Source: Candidatus Cloacimonadota bacterium (lineage in GTDB: Bacteria; Cloacimonadota; Cloacimonadia; Cloacimonadales; Cloacimonadaceae). From it: a stretch of 64,000 nt of DNA. Shown here piece after piece: positions 7,710 to 16,700 of this stretch. The stretch is taken from assembly GCA_029781115.1 (NCBI GenBank), contig JAKOXG010000007.1:28593-92592 (forward strand), in the 5' to 3' direction. The notes under the pieces were generated by a model. The model was given only the letters and a program-made list of their open reading frames with translations. It searched no databases and was not told the origin of the DNA. A program made the position numbers and the translations under genes. Position 1 is the stretch's first letter, and each line of letters starts with the position of its first letter.

Positions 7710-10700
7710 CTACTTCATCAATATCATCTTGGAGGTCTTGTGGTAGCCAGGTGCCTGCATCCGGATGAGATACACGCCGTTAGAGATATTGCGGCCTCTG
7801 TCATCCCGCGCATCAAAGATCTGTTTGTAGTGGCCGGTGGCGTGCGCTTCATCCACCAAAGTGCGCACCAGTTGCCCTTTGATGTTGTAGATTTGGATCC
7901 TCACCATTCCAGGTTCTTTGACACTGTAGCTGATGGTGGTTTCGGGGTTGAAGGGGTTGGGGTAATTGCCACTCAGGGCAGTAGCGGTCACGGGGATCCG
8001 GGGATCGTCTACAGATGTAGCATCCAAGACAAAGTTTACTGTGGCAGTGAGGTCTTGTTCAACCAACACATCTTCCACGGTTTGATCACCAAAGCCGGCA
8101 GCGGATGCAGTCACGGAGTGGCAGCCCACGGGAACTGAGAGAGCGTAGACTCCGGCAGAGTTGGTGGTGGCGGTGAAAGTGCCGTTGGTCACAGTTGCAG
8201 CGGCGATGGGGGTGCTGTCAACGCTTCTCACTGTGCCCACGATCATCCCCATGGGCACATCCTTGTAGATGATATTTGAGAAACTGGGCACAGAGGTAAC
8301 GCCGCTGGTGTAAATGGCTTTGACCGCCCAGCGGTAGCCTCCATTGGGGACGGTGAGCCAGCCGGTATCGACGAGGCTGAGAGCCGTGACCGGAGCTGCG
8401 GAAAGAGGGTGCCAAGAGGCTTGATTTTGTTCCTGTCCTGTCGGCAGCCTGTAAACCAGGTAGCCTGTGTGCACTCTTGAGTGTGTGTCTTTCTCGAGGT
8501 GGGAGCTTGTTTCAGTGGGCCAGGTGGACTTTTCCTCCCAGCCTGAGCTCATCGCGGTGGTGCTACTGCCGATATGGAGGTTGTCGATAAACCAATAATA
8601 TCTGAGACCTGAGTTTTCAAGCCCACCTACGGCATGGAAGGCAATCTTGAGAGCGTTGCCGCTGTAGCTGCTGAGGTCTGCGCTTATGGGTGCGGCATAT
8701 TCGTTCCAGCCGCCGGTCTGTTCGGAAGCATCCCAGAGAGGTGTCCAAGTATTGCCGTTGTCTGTGGATAGTTTCAGGTAGTAGTGGTCGCCATGGTCAG
8801 AGCCGAGGAATACGTGGCTGTCAAAGGTGAGCCAGGCGTTGGGTGGGCAGATGAAGCCAGGTGAGATCAGCCATTCATCCTGATGGCTGTTGCTCCAGAA
8901 GATGCCGGCTTGGTAGCTTCCATCCGTGGGATTGATCTCGTCTCCGGCGATGCTGAGATTTGCCGCCCTGCACCAAGTGGGATAGAGGTCATAGGCATTG
9001 GCAGGTCCGTTGTTGGTAGTGATCTGAATCCAGCCTGCGGGTGGGAAGGTGGCGCCTTCAAAACTCTGAGCAAATTCCTGTGTGTCGGGATCGGGAGCCA
9101 GCCAAGTGATGTTCACGGCGTCGCCGCCATCGTTTTCCGCTGCTGCCACGCCCAAAGGAGCGTAAGCCGCTTCGCTGAGGGTGATGATACCCATATCGTG
9201 GTCTGTGAAGCCCAAGGTTATCTGACTGTTGAGCGTGGAATATCCGGGGGCACTGATGTTGTAAGCGTAGGTATGATCGGCAAAGACTGCGGCGATGGTG
9301 AAGTTGCCCGCTATATTTGTGGTGGCGCTGTAAGGCTCATAGCCACTGAGCCTGATCCGGGCACCGGGGATTCCCACTCCCGTATCACTGGCCAGGATAG
9401 TTCCGGTCACACTCACCCGGGACATGGGTTGCAGGGTTACGTCAATGGTGAGATCATCGTCTGTTTGGATTGTGACGGTCTGGGTGTGGCCATAATAGCC
9501 GTATAAATTGAAGGAGAGGGTATAGGTGCCCGCGATGACGTTGCTCAGTTGGTATTGTCCGGATGTATTTGTTATGGTGTAGTTTATTCCATTGTTGAGG
9601 CTTACTGCCACGCGGCTGAGGGGTTGGTTGTTGGCATCCGTCACGGTTCCTGAGATGCATCCCAACATGCTGGGGATCAACACAAAGGTGGTCTTGGGGA
9701 ACAGGCCTGTCCTCATTCCAACAGGAGGGTCAGCGGGGTCAAGGTCGTCATCGTCTGAAACTTCCATCCTGCTGGGGAATGTTGGTGCAAGCTGACATTT
9801 GAATTTGTTGATCAGGGATTGCGCATCGGTATCAACTTTATTTACCATCATCACCAGATTGTTGTCACCCAAATACAAATATGGCTCATCGAATACGATG
9901 GTGGTGATGCCTTCGCCGTCGGGGAAGTGCACGGGTCCACTATGTACCAAGGTGAGCTGCGTGGATGGGATAAATGCATCAAGCAAATGGGGTTGTGAGG
10001 TGGTGCCCAGCCAGATGGAGACAGGAACATCCGATACACTGTTTTTGAACTTGTTGTAGAACCTTATACCTGTGATCTCTCCGATAAATCCACACATTTC
10101 ATCCTGCCGATAAATGGTTTGGTAGAGGGAGTGATTCCAGGAGAAGTCTACAGGAATATGGCCAATGAGGTTGCCATCACCCACCGTGAGAGCTATCACT
10201 CCTTCAGGGTTGACGATGAGATCGAAAGGCGGAGTAAGGTTGTTGGTGGCGACCTGATCGCCGTTAAGCTCCACTTTGCCATAGATGGCGTAGTTTCCTG
10301 AGGTGGCGGGCGTCCAGGGAAGTGACAGTTCCAGAATCTGCTGGGCAGGGATTGCCGGTCCGGTCGCACTGGCAAGCTCCACATCGTTTTCATCCACCAG
10401 TTTCACGGTATAGCTGTCCTGGATTGCAGTGCCGTTATTTCTGATACGGACTGTGAAGGTGGATTCGGTACCCACGGTTGGGCTACTGTTGCCGACAATA
10501 GTCAGAGCGCCGAGGTCGTTTTGGAGCAGATCCGGGGTATAGTAAAAAGTGATCTTGGGAAATTGGCCGGTAAGCGAGCCTGCAGGTGGGTTGTAGGGAT
10601 CATAACTGACATAATTGTCATAGATATTGCGGGCACGGTTGGTGCCCGATGTCTGGCATTTGAAGAAGTTATTTGTACTATAGGCGCTTGAATCCATGGG

Positions 10701-11180
10701 ACGGTTAACCATCATTACCAAGTTGCCGCCTGTGTAGAGATAGGGTGTGCGCAGGGTGATGAGGATGGTGTTGTTTCCGTCCGGGAAGTCTACATTTCCC
10801 TCAAAGACCAGGGTCAGCTCTGAAGCAGGGATCCAGCCATTGCTGAGGTTATGTTGCCCGGTGCTTCCCAGCCAGATTTTGATGGGTGAATTGAGTACTG
10901 GGAAACTGAACTGGTTGTAGAGAGCGAGGGAGGTGATGGTTCCAGCGGTAAAGCCCAGCTCATGGGATAGATACAGCGTCTCGTAAAGCGAGTTACAGTA
11001 GTAGAAATCCAGTGGAAGGCGGGCATTTTGCGTTCCTGCACCTATGGTGACAGTTTGGATATCCCTGTCCCGGTTCTGTAACTCCAGGGCAGGGGGTGCT
11101 GTGCCGGTCGCTGCTGTGGAATTAAGGCTTACAGCCAGCCCCAGCGCCAGCAGCGCAGTCAAGGTGGCAAGTCGTCTCAT
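7710..11180 (-). CDS. Giant secreted multi-domain protein with T9SS-type tail (1156 aa), last of five paralogs
   Basis: A signal peptide (MRRLATLTALLALGLAVSLN) leads. Then come, roughly: a beta module with the PYLYTGGNLVMMV motif (40-215), a CARDB-like domain (215-325), a second beta module (325-500), two carboxypeptidase-regulatory-like domains GTVTDANNQPLSRVAV (500-680), a cleaved-adhesin-like domain SFEGATFPPAGW...DEWLISP (700-880), an Fn3-like domain, a third regulatory-like domain GTVRSVDSTPIAAATV, and the FlgD/T9SS-type tail NYPNPFNPETTISYSV...GVYLIRM (1075-1156). It is probably exported across the outer membrane and anchored or released there. The RBS GGGAGAGAG precedes the start, 19 nt after the neighbouring gene. 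No enzyme motif was seen, so function is unknown beyond a surface or adhesin-like role. Confidence 0.88.
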   Translation of the reverse strand: MRRLATLTALLALGLAVSLNSTAATGTAPPALELQNRDRDIQTVTIGAGTQNARLPLDFYYCNSLYETLYLSHELGFTAGTITSLALYNQFSFPVLNSPIKIWLGSTGQHNLSNGWIPASELTLVFEGNVDFPDGNNTILITLRTPYLYTGGNLVMMVNRPMDSSAYSTNNFFKCQTSGTNRARNIYDNYVSYDPYNPPAGSLTGQFPKITFYYTPDLLQNDLGALTIVGNSSPTVGTESTFTVRIRNNGTAIQDSYTVKLVDENDVELASATGPAIPAQQILELSLPWTPATSGNYAIYGKVELNGDQVATNNLTPPFDLIVNPEGVIALTVGDGNLIGHIPVDFSWNHSLYQTIYRQDEMCGFIGEITGIRFYNKFKNSVSDVPVSIWLGTTSQPHLLDAFIPSTQLTLVHSGPVHFPDGEGITTIVFDEPYLYLGDNNLVMMVNKVDTDAQSLINKFKCQLAPTFPSRMEVSDDDDLDPADPPVGMRTGLFPKTTFVLIPSMLGCISGTVTDANNQPLSRVAVSLNNGINYTITNTSGQYQLSNVIAGTYTLSFNLYGYYGHTQTVTIQTDDDLTIDVTLQPMSRVSVTGTILASDTGVGIPGARIRLSGYEPYSATTNIAGNFTIAAVFADHTYAYNISAPGYSTLNSQITLGFTDHDMGIITLSEAAYAPLGVAAAENDGGDAVNITWLAPDPDTQEFAQSFEGATFPPAGWIQITTNNGPANAYDLYPTWCRAANLSIAGDEINPTDGSYQAGIFWSNSHQDEWLISPGFICPPNAWLTFDSHVFLGSDHGDHYYLKLSTDNGNTWTPLWDASEQTGGWNEYAAPISADLSSYSGNALKIAFHAVGGLENSGLRYYWFIDNLHIGSSTTAMSSGWEEKSTWPTETSSHLEKDTHSRVHTGYLVYRLPTGQEQNQASWHPLSAAPVTALSLVDTGWLTVPNGGYRWAVKAIYTSGVTSVPSFSNIIYKDVPMGMIVGTVRSVDSTPIAAATVTNGTFTATTNSAGVYALSVPVGCHSVTASAAGFGDQTVEDVLVEQDLTATVNFVLDATSVDDPRIPVTATALSGNYPNPFNPETTISYSVKEPGMVRIQIYNIKGQLVRTLVDEAHATGHYKQIFDARDDRGRNISNGVYLIRMQAPGYHKTSKMILMK

Positions 11181-11199
11181 AACTCTCTCCCTGTTTAGT

Positions 11200-13710
11200 C
11201 TATTGCATGAGTATCATCTTGGAGGTCTTGTGGTAGCCGGGTGCTTGCATCCGGATGAGATACACGCCGTTGGAGATATTGCGGCCTCTATCATCCTGCG
11301 CATCAAAGATTTGTTTGTAGTGGCCGGCGGCGTGCGCTTCGTCCACCAAAGTGCGCACCAGTTGGCCTTTGATGTTGTAGATTTGGATCCTCACCATTCC
11401 AGGTTCTTTGACACTGTAGCTGACGGTGGTTTCGGGGTTGAAGGGGTTGGGGTGGTTGCCGTTCAAGGCTGTAGCCACTACTGGGACTTGGGGGTCATCA
11501 TTGGGCAACTCGCACAAAATAAAGTTTAAAGTGGTGGTTTCATCGGGGTTGATCAAGACTTGATGATAGCTTGTGGTATCAAAGCCTGGTGCATATGCTG
11601 CGATCTGGTAGTGATAACCTGCGGGAAGGGTGAGGCTGTAAGCTCCTTCGGCGTTGGTAGTGGTGTCACGTATTCCGTTGGTCACGATTGCTCCGGCGAT
11701 GGGATTGTCATATCTATCTTTCACCGTACCCGCCAAGGTGCCGGACTGCACAGACTTGGTATAGATCCTTGAGAGGGTGGCTGCGGAAGTGAGACCGCCG
11801 GTGTAGACGGCTTTGACCGCCCAGCGGTAGTCCCCATTGGGGAGGTCATACCAGGCTAAATCGGTGATGGTGAGACCGGTGGTGGGTTCGTCAGTCACAG
11901 ATACCCATGTGGATTCATCCTCCTCTTGCCCAGCTTCCAGCCTGTAGACGAAGTAGCCTGTGAGTGCTCTTGATCCTTTGGGCGGCTGGTCGGCAAAGCC
12001 CAAGCCCGCTGAGACAGTGAGATCGCTGACGTAGATACCGGTGATAAACCATCCGTAACTGAGCCCGTGGTCTTGCCCACTTCCCAAGGCATGGAAGGCA
12101 ATCTTGATTTCATTGCCGTAGTAATCACCCAAATCTATGGCGAAGGGAGTGTTATATTCGTTCCAGCCACCTGTTTGCTCGGAGGCATCCCAGAGTACGG
12201 TCCAGGTGGCTCCATCATCTGTAGATATTTTCACATAGTAGTGATCACCCTGCAAAGAGCCCAAATACACGCGGCTATGAAACCCGATAAATGCTTCGGG
12301 CGGGCAGATGATGGACGGTGTGATCAGCCACTCATCCTGGTGTTGGTTGTCAACACGCAGGCCGGCTTGGTAGCGTAGATATGGAGGATCGTTGTTAAGA
12401 GGGCCTAATTTGCACCAAGTGGGATAGACGCCATGAAGATTGGCAGGGCCGTTGTTGGTGATAATCTGAGTCCAGCCTGGGGGTGGGAAGGTCTCTTCTT
12501 CAAAGGTCGTAGCGATGTATATAGCGCTGGGGTTGGGCTCCAGCCAGTGGACATCCATGGCGTAGACCTGCTCATTTGCCTCAGCATATACATACTCAGG
12601 TTTGTAAAGTGCTTCATCCAGGGTGAAGGTGCCCATGTCAATATCCGTAGTTCCCACGCTAATCTGGCCGTTTACAGAAGCATAACCCCAAGCATCGATG
12701 TTGTAAGTGTAAGTATGACCGGAATGGACTCCTTCGATGGTGAAATTGCCGGCAGCGTCTACGGGTGAGAGATAGCCTTGATAACCTCCGAGTTGGATCC
12801 GTGCGTTGGGTGGTGCAACTCCAGTGCTGCTGGTCAGGACAGTTCCAGTCACGCTTACCTGGGGCAGAGGTTGCAGGGTGGCATTGAGGGTGAGATTGGC
12901 GTCTGCTGCCAGTGTAAAGCTCTGAGTGTGTTCAAAGTAGCCATGTACGTTGAATGAGATGGTGTAGGTGTCGGCAACGATATTGGTCAGAGAGTATTGT
13001 CCGGCGGTATTGGTGGTGGTGTGGTGGATGTTGTCGCTGAGGCACACAGTTGCGCCACTGAAGGGCTGGTTGTTTGCATCTGTTACAGTTCCAGAGATGC
13101 TTCCCACCGGAAGGGGAGTGAGCACAAGGGTGGTCTTGGGAAACTGTCCGGACAGCGTACCCGAATTCAGGGGAGCATAGGGATCATCGTTTACAGTATC
13201 GGAGTATGCGTGACGGGCACGTGTTGAACCTATCGTTTGACCCTTAAAGCGGCACATATTTGAACCGATATAAAAGCTGATCGGGGGTCTCTTATACATA
13301 ATCACCAGGTTCTTACCCCTGTAGGGAAAAGGCGTCTGCAAGGGGAACACAATCTCGCTTTCACCTACGGGGAAGGTAACTGTGCCATCAAAGACGAGTG
13401 TCATCTGGTCGGCAGTAATCCAGCCACCGCTAAGGTCGTCCAGATCAGTGTTACACATCCAGATTTTCACCGGCATGTCTTCCAGGATGGTCTGGAATTG
13501 ACTATAAAGAGCAAGGCTGTGGATGGTGCTGGGCGATCCGATTTCATCCGCATAATACATGCTCTGGAAGAGGTTGTTCCTGTAGTAGTAATTAAGCGGC
13601 ACAAGAACGTCCTGATCTCCGACACCGATGGTGACCTCCTGGGCGTTCAGCATAGAAACAGCCGGCAAGAGCACGGCCAAAACCACGACTAATATGAAAG
13701 TTTTGTGCAT
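11200..13710 (-). CDS. Secreted multi-domain protein with T9SS-type tail (836 aa)
   Basis: The smallest paralog. After a signal peptide (MHKTFILVVVLAVLLPAVSM) it has one N-terminal beta module (25-205), two carboxypeptidase-regulatory-like domains (205-370), a cleaved-adhesin-like domain TTFEEETFPPPGW...DEWLITP (390-585), an Fn3-like domain, a regulatory-like domain and the tail NHPNPFNPETTVSYSV (755-836). The last roughly 245 bp match the downstream paralog with about a dozen differences by eye. The RBS GAGGAG lies 7 nt before the ATG. It shows the minimal version of the family: the C-terminal block plus a single module. Confidence 0.88.
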   Translation of the reverse strand: MHKTFILVVVLAVLLPAVSMLNAQEVTIGVGDQDVLVPLNYYYRNNLFQSMYYADEIGSPSTIHSLALYSQFQTILEDMPVKIWMCNTDLDDLSGGWITADQMTLVFDGTVTFPVGESEIVFPLQTPFPYRGKNLVIMYKRPPISFYIGSNMCRFKGQTIGSTRARHAYSDTVNDDPYAPLNSGTLSGQFPKTTLVLTPLPVGSISGTVTDANNQPFSGATVCLSDNIHHTTTNTAGQYSLTNIVADTYTISFNVHGYFEHTQSFTLAADANLTLNATLQPLPQVSVTGTVLTSSTGVAPPNARIQLGGYQGYLSPVDAAGNFTIEGVHSGHTYTYNIDAWGYASVNGQISVGTTDIDMGTFTLDEALYKPEYVYAEANEQVYAMDVHWLEPNPSAIYIATTFEEETFPPPGWTQIITNNGPANLHGVYPTWCKLGPLNNDPPYLRYQAGLRVDNQHQDEWLITPSIICPPEAFIGFHSRVYLGSLQGDHYYVKISTDDGATWTVLWDASEQTGGWNEYNTPFAIDLGDYYGNEIKIAFHALGSGQDHGLSYGWFITGIYVSDLTVSAGLGFADQPPKGSRALTGYFVYRLEAGQEEDESTWVSVTDEPTTGLTITDLAWYDLPNGDYRWAVKAVYTGGLTSAATLSRIYTKSVQSGTLAGTVKDRYDNPIAGAIVTNGIRDTTTNAEGAYSLTLPAGYHYQIAAYAPGFDTTSYHQVLINPDETTTLNFILCELPNDDPQVPVVATALNGNHPNPFNPETTVSYSVKEPGMVRIQIYNIKGQLVRTLVDEAHAAGHYKQIFDAQDDRGRNISNGVYLIRMQAPGYHKTSKMILMQ

Positions 13711-13723
13711 GAAAAACTCCTCG

Positions 13724-16700
13724 CTATTTAAGTAGCATCATCTTGGAGGTCTTGTGGTATCCCGGCGCCTGCATCCGAATCAGATACACTCCGTTAGAGA
13801 TGTTGCGGCCTCTGTCATCCAGGGCATCAAAGATCTGTTTATAGTGTCCGGCAGCGTGCTCTGAGTCCACCAAAGTGCGCACTAATTGCCCTTTGATATT
13901 GTAGATTTGCAGCTTTACCTGCCCCGGCTCCTTCACGCTATAGCTGACGGTGGTTTGAGGGTTGAAAGGGTTGGGATAGTTGCCGTTGAGGGCGGTGGCA
14001 ACCACGGGTGGGCTGCCGTCATTGTGCGGGTCTCTGGGCAACACACAGTTCACGATGGTGGCAAGATTGCGGTAGACCAAAACATTGGATTTGATCAGTG
14101 TTTCATAGCCCGTGGCAGATACTATCACCACGTTGACCCCCGTGTGAGCTTCCAACTGATAGGCTCCCTCAGAGTTTGTGGTGGCGGTAAAGGTGCCATT
14201 GGTCACGGTTGCACCGGCGATGGGTTCGTCGTTCTCATTCTTGATCGTGCCCTCGATGGTTCCCATTGGCTCACCCTTGCTGAGCATGTTTGAGAGAACG
14301 GGCATGGAGACGAGACCACCGGAATAGATGGTTTTGACAGCCCAGCGGTAGTCTCCATCGGTGAGGTCAGCCCAGGCTGAATCTGTAAAGTTGAGGGCGG
14401 GGGTGGGTTCTGAATTGAGGGAGACCCAGGCGGCTTGATCCTGTTCCTGGTTGACCTTTAGCCTGTAGACCAGGTAACCGATGAGGGCTTTCGAGCCTCC
14501 GTCTTTGGCTTGGCGGGAGCTGGGGCGCAGGGGCAGACCGGTCAGGGCGCCAGTGTCAGAGCGCAAGGAACTGTCCTCGGCAGCGATGTGGACATTGTCT
14601 ATAAACCAGGCAGGTCGGACGCCCGGGAGCTGAACCTCGCTAAAGGCGTGGAAGGCAATTTTGAGCTGGGTGCCGCTGTAGTCGCTCAAGTCTATGGAGA
14701 TGGGTGTGGTGTATTGGTTCCAGAAGGCGGCTTGCCCGGCAGCATCCCAGAGCACCGTCCAGGAGGCGCCGCCATCTGTGGAAGCTTTGATAAAGTAGTT
14801 GTCTCCCAAGGGGGAACCGAGATAGACGTAGCCGTCAAAAGTAAGCCAGGTATTGGGCTGGCAGTTGATCAGCGGTGTGATCAGCCATTCATTGAGGGTG
14901 TAGTTGCTCCAAGTCAGGCCGGCCTGGAAGTTTCCATCCGTGGGGATGATATTGAAACTGCCGATGTGGGCTGTGGCGGCTCTGCTCCAGGTGGGATAGA
15001 TGTCAGAGTGGGGCAGGGCAGAGTTGTAGCTGATCCGAGTCCAGCCCCGGGGCGGGAAGGTCTCGCCTTCAAAGCTCTCGCTTATCTGCTGAACGCCTGA
15101 ATCTGGAGCCTGCCAAGAGACTTCAATCTGATCTGCATCGTTTTCTACAGCCAAAACACTCACAGGGGCGAAGCCAAGTTCTTCGAGCGTGAAAGTGCCT
15201 AAGTTGTGGTTTGTGGAGCCCACTGTCACTTCGCCGCTTGCCGAGGTATAGCCCGGGGCGGTGATGGAGTAGGCGTAGCTTTGGTCTGCAAAGACTCCCG
15301 CAATGGTGAAGACGCCTGCTGAGTTGGTGCTTGCCTGGTATGATTCATAGCCGCTGAGCCGGATCAGCGCATTGGAGTGTCCGCATCCGGTATCGTTGGC
15401 CAGGACGGTTCCGCTTACGCTTACCTGAGGCAGAAGTTGCAGGCTGACATTGATGATGAGCTGTTCATTCGCTTCCAGGGCAAACTCTTGAGTGTATTCC
15501 TGATAGCCATGTGCGTTGAAGCGGATGGTTTGAGTGGTGGCAAGGACGTGAGGAAGCAGGTATTGTCCCGCATCGTTGGTGGTGGTATGGATTGTGCCAC
15601 TATCGAGGCTCGCCGACACGCCGCTGAGGGGCTGGTTGTTTGCATCGGTCACGGTTCCACAGATTTGTCCCATTGCACTGGGAACCACGCTGAAAGTGGT
15701 CTTGGGGAAGAGGGTAGTGAGTTCTCCGGCGGGTGGAGATGATGCTTCAAAGGGGTCAAAATTGGTCCATTTGTAGAGACTGCGGCGCTTTTCACTTCGC
15801 TGACACTTGAAGAGGTTTTGATAGTAATAGGTGGGTGGGTGATCTTTGTAGACCAGCATCACCAGGTTGTTGCCATCCGCGTAGGGGTAGGGCTCGTCCA
15901 AAGGGATATTGATGATGTTTGTTCCGAAGGGGAAATCTACCGTGCCGCTAAACACCAGGGTGAGCTCATCGGGGAGAATCCAGCCCCCGCTGAGATCATT
16001 CTGCGTGGTTGTGCCCAACCAAATGGATATGGGCACGTCAGTCATGTCGAAGTCGAAGTTATTGTCAAACTGCAAAGCGTTGATCAATCCGGTGAATCCG
16101 CCCATTTCATCCGGATAGTAAAGGGTTTCAAAGAGGCTGGTTTCCACCTCCGTAATCACGGGAAAGCTGTTCTCTTCATTTCCGGCACCCACCGTCACTT
16201 CAGAGACACCGGTGGGTTTGATTTCAAGATCGAGGCTGGCGGTGCAGTTGTTGATGGGGGCTTCATCCGCAGCAAACTCTATCTTTCCATAGATGGAGAT
16301 GGGGCCTTGTGTGGTGGGCGTCCAGGGGATGACCGCTTCCAAGCTCTGCTGGCTGCTGATGGGAGGTCCGGCCAAGCTGGCCAGCTCGATGTGGTTGGAA
16401 TCCATGAGCTTGAGGGTGTAGTTGCTCTGGGTTGCTTCTCCATTGTTGGTGAGGTGGAAGGTATAGTTGGTGGCTATGCCGGTGGTGGGAGTGAGGTTTC
16501 CAGTGATGGCCAGAGCTTTAAGATCGTTTTGGACAAAGCCTGTGGTGTAAGAAAAGGTGGTTTGCGGTGCTATGTTAAAGGGCCGGCCGAGGTTGATATT
16601 GTTTATATCCACCAAATTATCATATCCCCAAACACAGCGAGAGCGGAAGCTGCCCATGTCTTGACACTTGAAAAACTGATTCTGATGGAAGTAGTCAGGG

